A stretch of 64,000 bases of DNA from Helicobacter sp. MIT 21-1697 (GTDB lineage Bacteria > Campylobacterota > Campylobacteria > Campylobacterales > Helicobacteraceae). The stretch is from contig NZ_JAPHNC010000004.1 of assembly GCF_026241255.1 (NCBI RefSeq), positions 124,001 to 188,000 on the forward strand, read 5' to 3'. Shown here one piece after another: positions 44,014 through 52,887 of the stretch. The notes under the pieces are model-generated. The model was not told where the DNA came from. It made no database searches and worked only from the letters and a program-made list of their open reading frames with translations. The translations under genes were made by a program, and so were the position numbers. Positions within the stretch are counted from its first letter, which is position 1; each line of letters opens with the position of its first letter.

Positions 44014-44559
44014 TTATTTAACCAATGCACTTATTGCCTTAAAAGAGGTGTGCATAGAATCGCCCAAGATTCTAAAAAGAATAGATTCGGTTGGAAGCAC
44101 ACTTATGCCTTGTGTGCGGAAAAATTCAAGTGCGAGAGAGTGATTGTTCTCATTGCGTGAGCTACAAGCATCTGCGGCAAGTATGCACTCATAGCCCAAA
44201 TCCCGCGCAGCAATGAGGCTTTGTAAGACACAAATATGACTTTCTATACCAAAAAATACAAGATTCTTGCATTTGCTTTGGGTAATATAATCTTTGATTT
44301 TCTTATCGCCAAAGATACCAAAACTTGTTTTTTCTAAGATGTGTGCATTTGGCGACAATGTAATAGCATTGTGCGTTTTGCCTAGTCCTTTGGGATATTG
44401 CTCTGTGATGAGCAAAGGTATTTTTAGAATCTGCGTAGATTCTAAAAGAATATTGGTATTTTTTATCACCTCATCTTTATGTGCCATAAGCCCCAAAAGT
44501 CGTTCCTGCACATCAACGCAGATAAAGAGAGTTTTCTGTGCTTTGATAAGAGGTTGCAT
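44014..44559 (-). CDS. Isochorismatase-family hydrolase
   Basis: 181 residues with the catalytic triad of this family: Asp16 (FICVDVQERL), Lys77 (LEKTSFG) and Cys110 (FGIESHICVLQ). Cys110 and the small size favour a nicotinamidase- or YcaC-like amidase over a true isochorismatase; the substrate is unknown. It begins 9 bp after ackA, so it is probably the third gene of the pta-ackA transcript. Confidence 0.82.
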   Translation of the reverse strand: MQPLIKAQKTLFICVDVQERLLGLMAHKDEVIKNTNILLESTQILKIPLLITEQYPKGLGKTHNAITLSPNAHILEKTSFGIFGDKKIKDYITQSKCKNLVFFGIESHICVLQSLIAARDLGYECILAADACSSRNENNHSLALEFFRTQGISVLPTESILFRILGDSMHTSFKAISALVK

Positions 44560-44568
44560 TTTATCTCT

Positions 44569-45774
44569 TTAATCTTTCAGTTGCGAAACGATAGTTTTTG
44601 TATCTCGTGCGATAACAAGCTCCTCGTTTGTGGGAATCACACACACTTTTACCTTAGAATTTGCAGTAGAGATGATTGCCTCTTGTCCGCAGATGTTATT
44701 TGCTTCTTCATCAAGCTCCACGCCTAAAAATTCTAAATGTTTTACAATCATACCGCGGATAAATTTTGCATTCTCACCCACACCTGCACAGAAGCTCACT
44801 GCATCTACACCATTCATCGCTGCACAATACGCCCCTACATATTTCATCACGCGATAGGCAAAAGCAAGACGAGCGAGTTTTGCGCGTTCATTACCGCCCA
44901 AATCTGCATCAAGTAAGTCTCTAAAATCACTTGATACGCCTGAAATACCTAATACACCTGATTTTTTATTCAAAATATTAAGGATACTTTGAATATCCAA
45001 ATCCTCGCGTTTTGAGATGTATTCTAAGATTGCAGGGTCTAAATCGCCACAACGAGTCCCCATAATCAAGCCTTCTAATGGTGTAAGCCCCATACTTGTA
45101 TCTACACATTTACCATTTTTAATTGCTGAAATTGATGAGCCATTGCCCAAATGGCACACGATAATTTTGCAATTATGATAATCAAGTCCTAAAAACTCTG
45201 CGGTGCGTTGAGAAACATATTTATGACTTGTCCCGTGGAATCCATATCGGCGCACTTTATGCTTTTCATACCATTCATAAGGCACACCATAAGTATAAGC
45301 TTGTGGTGGCATACTCTGATGAAATGCTGTGTCAAATACTACTACCATAGGTGTATTTGGCATTTTTATTTTACACGCTTCAATACCCATTAAATGTGCA
45401 GGATTGTGTAAGGGCGCAAGGTCAGAGCATTCTTTAATGCGTTCAATCACATAGTCATTGACAAGCACAGATTCTTTAAAAAACTCGCCTCCATGAACGA
45501 CACGATGCCCGATAGCACGAATATCATTTAACGAATCAATCACGCCATTTTGCTTATCTGTCAGAGATTCAAGCACCATTTCAACAGCTTTTGTGTGATT
45601 GGGTATAGATTCTTTTTTCTCGCTCTTTTTACCCTCTTTGTTTTTATATTGCAGCACTGAACCATCAATACCGATTCTATCGCATATACCGCTTGCTAAA
45701 ACCTTTTCTGTGTCTGTATCTATAAGCTGAAATTTTAAAGATGAACTCCCACAATTAATAACTAAAACATTCAT
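44569..45774 (-). CDS. ackA: Acetate kinase
   Basis: Interconverts acetyl phosphate + ADP and acetate + ATP. VLVINCGSSSLKFQL at the N-terminus, HRVVHGGE, VFDTAFHQSMP, RRYGFHGTSH and HLGNGSS, all ASKHA-fold signatures, are present. 401 residues. Follows pta by 19 bp (ribosome site AAAGGAGAAAAA). Together they give substrate-level ATP from acetyl-CoA or allow acetate assimilation. Confidence 0.97.
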   Translation of the reverse strand: MNVLVINCGSSSLKFQLIDTDTEKVLASGICDRIGIDGSVLQYKNKEGKKSEKKESIPNHTKAVEMVLESLTDKQNGVIDSLNDIRAIGHRVVHGGEFFKESVLVNDYVIERIKECSDLAPLHNPAHLMGIEACKIKMPNTPMVVVFDTAFHQSMPPQAYTYGVPYEWYEKHKVRRYGFHGTSHKYVSQRTAEFLGLDYHNCKIIVCHLGNGSSISAIKNGKCVDTSMGLTPLEGLIMGTRCGDLDPAILEYISKREDLDIQSILNILNKKSGVLGISGVSSDFRDLLDADLGGNERAKLARLAFAYRVMKYVGAYCAAMNGVDAVSFCAGVGENAKFIRGMIVKHLEFLGVELDEEANNICGQEAIISTANSKVKVCVIPTNEELVIARDTKTIVSQLKD

Positions 45775-45793
45775 TTTTTCTCCTTTTATAAAT

Positions 45794-46798
45794 TTATTTT
45801 GCTTGAAGTGCAGTAAGAGCTACCACGCCCACTATATCATCAGCACTGCATCCACGAGAGAGGTCATTAATAGGCGCACTCATACCCTGTGTGATAGGTC
45901 CATAGGCTTGCGCTTTGGCAAATCTTTGCACAAGTTTATATCCGATATTTCCCGCGTCTAAATCAGGGAACACAAGCACATTTGCTTTTCCTGCGACATT
46001 TGAGCCTTTTGCTTTTGAAGCACCCACACTAGGGACTATTGCTGCGTCTAATTGTAGCTCTCCATCAACTTTAAGATTTTTATCTAAACTTTTAGCAATC
46101 TTTGTTGCCTCAATGACTTTATCAACATCGGGGTGTTTGGCACTGCCATAGGTTGAATGGCTAAGCATAGCCACCATAGGCTCTTCGTGCATAATAGCTG
46201 CAAAGCTTTTTGCACTTGAAATAGCGATATGTGCAAGCTCTTCTGCGGTTGGATTCTGGCACAATCCGCAGTCAGCAAATACAAATGTGCCATTTAGCCC
46301 ATAATCACAATCAGGCACAACCATCACAAAAAAGCTTGATACAAGCTTAGAATCTGGGGCAGTGCCAACAATTTGCAGTGCTGCACGTAATACATCAGAG
46401 GTTGCGTGAATTGCTCCTGCAACCATACCATCAGCTTTTCCTGCTTTTACAAGAGCTGCGCCAAAATAGAGATTATCACTCACTAGGATTTCACGCGCTT
46501 GAGCTTTGTCCATACCTTTGTGAGCACGCAGTTTGACAAGTAATTCAATTAATTCATCAAGCAATGCAGTATCCGAAGAATGAAGAAAAGTTGCTTTTTT
46601 CAGCACTTGAATATCTCCTTGAATACCTTGAGCTTGAGAGAGAATCTGCTCTTGCTCGCCAATTAAAATAAGCTCTGCAAAGCCCTCATTTAAGATTTTT
46701 ACCGCTGCTTCTATCGTTCGCATATCTGATACTTCAGGAAGAACAATCGTTTTTTTATTCTTTCCCGCCTGTGTTTTAATGGTATCAATAAAACTCAT
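45794..46798 (-). CDS. pta: Phosphate acetyltransferase, short form
   Basis: Makes acetyl phosphate from acetyl-CoA. About 334 residues, only the PTA_PTB catalytic domain; the N-terminal DRTGG/P-loop extension of the long form in enteric bacteria is absent. FADCGLCQNPTAEELA, SHSTYGSAKHP, DGELQLDAAIVP and NVLVFPDLDAGNIGYKLVQR are diagnostic. I start at ATG 46798 behind GGAGGAGTATGCT; TTG 46813 lacks spacing. A palindrome lies about 60-80 bp upstream. Confidence 0.95.
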   Translation of the reverse strand: MSFIDTIKTQAGKNKKTIVLPEVSDMRTIEAAVKILNEGFAELILIGEQEQILSQAQGIQGDIQVLKKATFLHSSDTALLDELIELLVKLRAHKGMDKAQAREILVSDNLYFGAALVKAGKADGMVAGAIHATSDVLRAALQIVGTAPDSKLVSSFFVMVVPDCDYGLNGTFVFADCGLCQNPTAEELAHIAISSAKSFAAIMHEEPMVAMLSHSTYGSAKHPDVDKVIEATKIAKSLDKNLKVDGELQLDAAIVPSVGASKAKGSNVAGKANVLVFPDLDAGNIGYKLVQRFAKAQAYGPITQGMSAPINDLSRGCSADDIVGVVALTALQAK

Positions 46799-46855
46799 AG
46801 CATACTCCTCCAAAATTTATAAAATAAGTTCTAAGATTCAATCATAAACTAAGTG

Positions 46856-46880
46856 TGTTTAAATGATACATATTTAAACA
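46856..46880. promoter_or_regulatory. Perfect palindrome upstream of pta-ackA
   Basis: TGTTTAAAT and ATTTAAACA with a 7-bp spacer (GATACAT), an operator-like dyad about 58-82 bp before the pta start codon in the pta/rimO gap. A second copy of TGATACAT lies about 45 bp further from pta. No known regulator site matches with certainty. Confidence 0.45.
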
Positions 46881-46981
46881 GAAGTTTAAAGCTTAATGTA
46901 TATTTTTGATACATTTTAGGCAAGATTTTTTTATCTTTTTTATTTTTTGTGCTTTATTTTCGTATTTTTTATTTGTGAATT

Positions 46982-48328
46982 CTATAAGGGTGAAATCACT
47001 TTGCCAAAAAGCAGATTATCTTTACATTGAGTGATTTTCGCACGATAATATCCCTCTTGAAGCGAAATCATTTCATTATTGTTATCCACAATCTCGCTAT
47101 CATTGATAAGAATCTCCCCATCAATATCCTTACCCCAAAGCTTTAATCGTGCCTTATAAAAATATGCACTCATTTCACTTTTGCCCTCAAGTATGATTTG
47201 CGCCTCTTGTCCTACAAGTGCGAGATTATGCGCTTTGTATTGGGATTTGATAATGCGATTTAAGGCATTTATGCGTTTGTTTGTTGTTTTGGTATCGGGA
47301 CGATTGGGTAGAGTGAATGCAGCTGTGCCTTCTTGGGGTGAGTAGGCAAAAAGGTTAATTCTATCAAAGTCAAAGGATTGTATAAATTCGCATAACTCCG
47401 CAAACTCTGCCTCACCCTCATTTGGGTGTCCAATCACAAAGCTTGTGCGCACAAAACTATGTGGAATCTCGCGCATAGCTTTCAGAAGCTCTATATGCTT
47501 GGCTTTATTCGCCCCGCGCCGCATAATTTTGAGCATAGAATCTGAAATATGTTGGATAGGCATATCAAAGTAGGGGAGGAAACTCTTTGAAGTAGCAATG
47601 GATTCTATAAGCTCTAGGGAAGTGCTGCTAGGATAGAGATAGAAAATCCTCGCACTTATGGGGAGATTAAGCTTATCAATTTCGTCTATGAGCTGCCTAA
47701 GCCCATCTTTTTGCCCCAAATCACGCATATATGAGCTAGAATCTTGTGCAATGAAGCTAAAGTCTCTAAAGCCTTGATTGTAGAGATTTTCTAACTCTTT
47801 GAGGGTAGAGTTTAGAGTGCGCGAGTGGAGTTTGCCTTTAAATTGTGGAATCGCACAAAAGCTACATTGCTGATTGCAGCCCTCGCTTAGTTTGATATAA
47901 GCGTGAAAAGATGAACCAATAATCACGCGTTCATTGCGCTCATCGGCTAAAAAGACTTGCTTTGATTGCAATGAGCGAAGCTGCGCAATCATCTCTGCGA
48001 TTTTATCATAATCACCCACACCTGTGATAATATCAATCTCTGGAATCTCCTCTTTAAGCTCTTTGGCATAACGTTCTGCAAGGCAGCCACTTACTACAAG
48101 CAATGCACCTTTTTTGCGGTTTGCAGAGGCTTCAAGGATTGTTTGGATACTCTCTTGCTTGGCAGATTCTATAAAGCCACAAGTATTGATAATGATAATA
48201 TCCGCAAGTTTAAGTTCGGGTGTGAGATGATAACTTTTTAATTGCCCGAGCATCACTTCAGAATCTACAAGATTTTTTGTGCAACCAAGCGAGATTAAAT
48301 GGAGGTTTTGTTGTGAATGAGAGTGCAT
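46982..48328 (-). CDS. rimO: Ribosomal protein S12 methylthiotransferase RimO
   Basis: Radical-SAM enzyme that methylthiolates Asp of ribosomal protein S12. SLGCTKNLVDSEVML is the RimO-specific start; NTCGFIESAKQES and VSGCLAERY give the other two cluster Cys; CNQQCSFC is the radical-SAM triad; the C-terminal TRAM domain starts about 385. I start at ATG 48328 (AAAGGATTTAACCA before it). The open frame to 48397 adds 23 residues that do not resemble RimO. Confidence 0.95.
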   Translation of the reverse strand: MHSHSQQNLHLISLGCTKNLVDSEVMLGQLKSYHLTPELKLADIIIINTCGFIESAKQESIQTILEASANRKKGALLVVSGCLAERYAKELKEEIPEIDIITGVGDYDKIAEMIAQLRSLQSKQVFLADERNERVIIGSSFHAYIKLSEGCNQQCSFCAIPQFKGKLHSRTLNSTLKELENLYNQGFRDFSFIAQDSSSYMRDLGQKDGLRQLIDEIDKLNLPISARIFYLYPSSTSLELIESIATSKSFLPYFDMPIQHISDSMLKIMRRGANKAKHIELLKAMREIPHSFVRTSFVIGHPNEGEAEFAELCEFIQSFDFDRINLFAYSPQEGTAAFTLPNRPDTKTTNKRINALNRIIKSQYKAHNLALVGQEAQIILEGKSEMSAYFYKARLKLWGKDIDGEILINDSEIVDNNNEMISLQEGYYRAKITQCKDNLLFGKVISPL

Positions 48329-48525
48329 TTGGTTAAATCCTTTAAGACAAAAGAGTATTTTAGGCAAACTTGGCTTAAAAAAGTGTATTTTTAGCATTTA
48401 TTTACTAAATATTAACTGCATTATATAAGATATAAATTGCCAAACTTAATCAATATAATATTAGAATGAATTAATATTTATAACTGAATGTTTGAGCTTA
48501 TTATATATTATGAAAGGAGGCAATT

Positions 48526-48573
48526 ATGGTATGGGCATTTGTTGCTGGTATTTTGACAGGCTTAAATTTCTAA
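48526..48573 (+). CDS. 15-residue hydrophobic micro-ORF with strong ribosome site
   Basis: ATG behind GAAAGGAGGCAATT, as good a ribosome site as any in the window; the frame is MVWAFVAGILTGLNF and stop. The peptide is almost wholly hydrophobic. A stable hairpin followed by TTTATTA begins 24 bp after the stop, so it may be a small stand-alone transcript. It could be a toxin-like membrane peptide, a leader peptide or chance. The 474 bp between rimO and the barrel gene hold only this, its hairpin and a second micro-ORF. Confidence 0.4.
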   Translation: MVWAFVAGILTGLNF

Positions 48574-48597
48574 TTTCTTAATTGAATTGAATATGTG

Positions 48598-48622
48598 GAG
48601 GGCGAGAAGTGGTCTTGCCCTC
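48598..48622 (+). terminator. Terminator-like hairpin after the first micro-ORF
   Basis: GAGGGCGAGA pairs with TCTTGCCCTC (one G-U pair) around AGTGG, followed by TTTATTA. It is the most stable GC-rich stem in this AT-rich gap. Confidence 0.55.
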
Positions 48623-48672
48623 TTTATTAAGCAAGTAGTTTATAGATTTAAATTATTGGTAAAGGAGAATTA

Positions 48673-48717
48673 ATGTGGCTATGGTTATTAGATTGGTTTC
48701 CTATATTAAGGTTTTAA
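48673..48717 (+). CDS. 14-residue Trp-rich micro-ORF with strong ribosome site
   Basis: ATG behind TAAAGGAGAATTA; the frame is MWLWLLDWFPILRF and stop, with three Trp and four Leu in 14 residues. It lies 50 bp after the terminator-like hairpin and 85 bp before the barrel protein gene. The clustered Trp resembles an attenuation leader, but the next gene is not a Trp gene. A membrane-active peptide is another reading. No homology can be judged at this size. Confidence 0.38.
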   Translation: MWLWLLDWFPILRF

Positions 48718-48802
48718 TCAAAAAGTGCGATTTTTACATTAAGCTGTGGTTTGCAAAACTAATGAGCTTATAAAAATTTAGATTTATTTATAAGGAGAAA
48801 TT

Positions 48803-50229
<1,427 letters not shown>

Positions 50230-50402
50230 TTACTAAAATTTAGCGCGTATTATACACTAGCTTGATTTAATAAAATTTTCTTAGTGTTACATTTCAAAAT
50301 TTATTTAAGTAAAATATAAAAAATAATGATTACAATTTGACTTTTGTTTCTTTATTTATTAAAGAGCAAAAATATTTCAATTTACCTTTTAAGGAGAATC
50401 GT

Positions 50403-50792
50403 ATGAAAAAGTTAAGTTTAGTTGCGTGTGCTGCTATTTTGGCAGGGTGTCTCTCAAGTAGTCCTACACCACAGGCGGAATTAGAAAAAAATGTTGAGCG
50501 AAATATTGCTGCAAAAAATGAGCTTTTGTTTAAAGAGACTTTTGGCAAAGCCCTCAATGAAGAAGATGCTCAAAAGCTCAATGAATGTGTAGCAGCAGCT
50601 CTTACCACACAGCTTACACAAAATGAAAAACTAGTTTTGGGTGGTAATGCTAAGGAAAAACTAGAAGCTAAAAATGATTTAGAATCTGCTTCAAAGAAAA
50701 TAACGATTGCAAGCAGCGAATCTAAGGCTGCAATTAAAACTTGTGGCACTACACTTGGTGTTGCTAAGGCAATAAGCAAGATTAAGCTTTAA
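50403..50792 (+). CDS. Small lipoprotein
   Basis: 129 residues. Signal with lipobox ILAGC (about residues 12-16), then a Ser/Pro/Gln spacer and a helical, Ala/Lys/Glu-rich body with one further Cys pair (about 60 and 119). Ribosome site TTAAGGAGAATCGT fixes ATG 50403; the longer frame to 50337 is not used. It is inserted between tpiA and fabI in the opposite direction and overlaps the tpiA end by 11 bp. Function not recognised. Confidence 0.7.
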   Translation: MKKLSLVACAAILAGCLSSSPTPQAELEKNVERNIAAKNELLFKETFGKALNEEDAQKLNECVAAALTTQLTQNEKLVLGGNAKEKLEAKNDLESASKKITIASSESKAAIKTCGTTLGVAKAISKIKL

Positions 50793-51513
50793 GCCCAGCT
50801 CGGATAATCTCTGCAAAGCTTTGTATATTGAGGCTTGCAGAGCCCACCAACACACCATCTACACAAGAAAGAGAGAGAATCTCTCCCGCATTTGAGGGAT
50901 TTACACTGCCTCCATAAAGCAATGGTGCGCTCACTAATTGTGAAAGCATTTGATGTGTGGAAGTGATTTGCTCCAAGGTTGCACTCACGCCTGTCCCAAT
51001 AGCCCAAATAGGTTCATACGCGATAATGAGTTTGGGATAACTTGTATCAATCCCTGCTAATTGTGCGCTTAGAAAGTCTTTAAGTGCATTTTCACCCTTT
51101 TGTCGCACACTTAAATCTTCACCAATACAATAATATATTTCAAATCCTGCCTGTGTATAGAATCTAAATTTTTCATTGATAAAATCTTGATGTTCGCCAA
51201 AAAGTGTTCGGCGTTCGCTATGTCCGATGATGAGGCGATTGATATTAAATTCTTGAAGTTGGCTTAGCCCAATCTCGCCTGTGAAGCCCCCACTCTGCGC
51301 GAAATATGCATTTTGTGCGCCGATATGAAAATGCGTGAAATCATCTGTAAGCAGTGCTGTGTGCGATGGGAAAATATCTACTTGTAGTTGAGAAGAGAGA
51401 GATTGTGTAGATGCGGAGTTTATATCTGCAAGTATAGAATCTAGTTCTGTTGCAAAGTTTATTACTTGAGCGCGTGTGAGATTTGCTTTAAAATTACCAG
51501 CGATGATAGCCAT
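50782..51513 (-). CDS. tpiA: Triose-phosphate isomerase
   Basis: Glycolysis/gluconeogenesis. It has the active-site Lys in AGNFKANLT, His in IIGHSERR, Glu in IAYEPIWAIGTG, and LYGGSVNPSNA with GVLVGSASL at the end. 243 residues from ATG 51513 (AGAGAGGTTACT before it); the frame to 51555 adds residues absent from the family. Convergent 11-bp overlap with the lipoprotein gene. Confidence 0.95.
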   Translation of the reverse strand: MAIIAGNFKANLTRAQVINFATELDSILADINSASTQSLSSQLQVDIFPSHTALLTDDFTHFHIGAQNAYFAQSGGFTGEIGLSQLQEFNINRLIIGHSERRTLFGEHQDFINEKFRFYTQAGFEIYYCIGEDLSVRQKGENALKDFLSAQLAGIDTSYPKLIIAYEPIWAIGTGVSATLEQITSTHQMLSQLVSAPLLYGGSVNPSNAGEILSLSCVDGVLVGSASLNIQSFAEIIRAGLKA

Positions 51514-51635
51514 AGTAACCTCTCTTTGGGGTGTAAGATTTATTATAAAAGCCAAAATTGTATCTTAAACTTTTAAAAGTTGCAATTTAATTTTTACATT
51601 GGATAATTTTTATTTTTCAATAAGACTTCTTAATT

Positions 51636-51641
51636 TATAAT
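51636..51641 (+). promoter_or_regulatory. Promoter of the cytochrome c peroxidase gene
   Basis: TTAATTTATAAT, perfect -10 hexamer 68 bp before the ATG, giving a leader of about 60 nt that opens with a hairpin (51650-51685). Confidence 0.5.
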
Positions 51642-51649
51642 GCAAGTTT

Positions 51650-51685
51650 AAGTTATGTTTTATTAAATATAAAAAAGCATAACTT
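51650..51685 (+). other. Leader hairpin of the cytochrome c peroxidase mRNA
   Basis: AAGTTATG (51650-51657) pairs with CATAACTT (51678-51685) around a 20-nt AT loop. It would lie almost at the 5' end of the transcript, so it could stabilise the mRNA or serve as an operator dyad. Confidence 0.4.
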
Positions 51686-51708
51686 TTATTTACTTTTAAG
51701 GAGAGGTT

Positions 51709-52773
51709 ATGAAAATTCGTATTTTAGGGGGATTGCTTGTTATGAGTGTAATGCTCCAAGCTAATGATATGGTTTATGATAGTGCGCTTATTAAAAAAGC
51801 TAAAGAAGCAGGATTTACAGCAATGCCTAGTGGTAAAAAGCTCAAAGATATACAGATACAAAAAGCTAAAGAATCTAAACTTGCAGAGGCTTATCCAAAC
51901 AAAATGACAAAAGAACAGATTGAATTAGGCAAGAAATTGTATTTTGATCCTCGTATATCTAGCTCTAATCTCATTTCTTGTAATACCTGCCATAATGTAG
52001 GGCTTGCAGGAGCAGATGTTGTTCCTGCAGCTATTGGACATAAATGGACGCCCAATCCATCTCATTTAAATTCTCCAACCGTGTATAATTCTGTATTTAA
52101 TAGTGCGCAATTTTGGGACGGACGCTCTGCGCATTTAGGAGACCAAGCTCAAGGACCAATCCAAGCCGCACCAGAGATGAATGCTCAACCTAAAGTTGTT
52201 GTGGCTAAGATTACTTCAATTCCAGCGTATGTTGAGGAGTTTAAAAAAGCCTATGGTAAAGATGTGAATATTGATTTTAAGCTTATTGCTGACACAATCG
52301 CGATGTTTGAGCATACATTAGTTACGCCTGCGCGCATTGATAAATTTTTAGATGGAAGCTCAAAGGCTTTAAGCAGGGAAGAACAAGAGGGGTTAAATAT
52401 ATTTATTAATAAAGGTTGTGCTGCTTGTCATAATGGTGTGAATCTTGGTGGTTCAATGCAGGCTTTTGAAGTCGCAAAAAGCTATAAATATAAAAAGGTT
52501 GGTGGTTTTGCGGGCAATAAACAAGGCTTAGTGAAAACTCCCACTTTGCGCAATATTATGGAAACAATGCCTTATTTTCATAATGGGCAATTTTGGGATA
52601 TAAAAGATGCGATTAAGGAAATGGGTGGCATACAGCTTGGCGTAAAAATCAGTGATGATGAGGCGAAAAAAATTGAAAGTTTCTTCAATGCTCTCACAGG
52701 GGATAAACCTCAAATTATCTATCCTATGCTTCCAGCAGTAACAAACAAAACACCAAAACCTACTTTTAGATAA
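51709..52773 (+). CDS. Periplasmic diheme cytochrome c peroxidase
   Basis: Reduces hydrogen peroxide in the periplasm using cytochrome c electrons. Signal peptide MKIRILGGLLVMSVMLQA, two heme sites CNTCHNVG and CAACHNGVNLGG, and the LYFDPRIS, NSPTVYNS, FWDGRS, VKTPTLRNI and MPYFHNGQ blocks of the CcpA/MauG family. 354 residues. Corresponds to H. pylori HP1461. It has its own promoter, a leader hairpin and a strong terminator. Confidence 0.94.
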   Translation: MKIRILGGLLVMSVMLQANDMVYDSALIKKAKEAGFTAMPSGKKLKDIQIQKAKESKLAEAYPNKMTKEQIELGKKLYFDPRISSSNLISCNTCHNVGLAGADVVPAAIGHKWTPNPSHLNSPTVYNSVFNSAQFWDGRSAHLGDQAQGPIQAAPEMNAQPKVVVAKITSIPAYVEEFKKAYGKDVNIDFKLIADTIAMFEHTLVTPARIDKFLDGSSKALSREEQEGLNIFINKGCAACHNGVNLGGSMQAFEVAKSYKYKKVGGFAGNKQGLVKTPTLRNIMETMPYFHNGQFWDIKDAIKEMGGIQLGVKISDDEAKKIESFFNALTGDKPQIIYPMLPAVTNKTPKPTFR

Positions 52774-52779
52774 TGGCTG

Positions 52780-52811
52780 CATTTGAGATTCTTTATAAAG
52801 AATCTCAAATG
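52780..52811 (+). terminator. Terminator of the cytochrome c peroxidase gene
   Basis: A 32-bp perfect palindrome whose arms are CATTTGAGATTCTTTA and its complement, starting 7 bp after the stop and followed by ATTTTTATA. As RNA it folds to a 14-bp stem with a 4-nt loop. Each arm carries the AGAWTCT word. Confidence 0.75.
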
Positions 52812-52887
52812 ATTTTTATAAACTTCAATTTGCAAATACAATATTTTTCAGTTATGATTTTGCATTTTCCTATTAAAGTGAGTTGAG

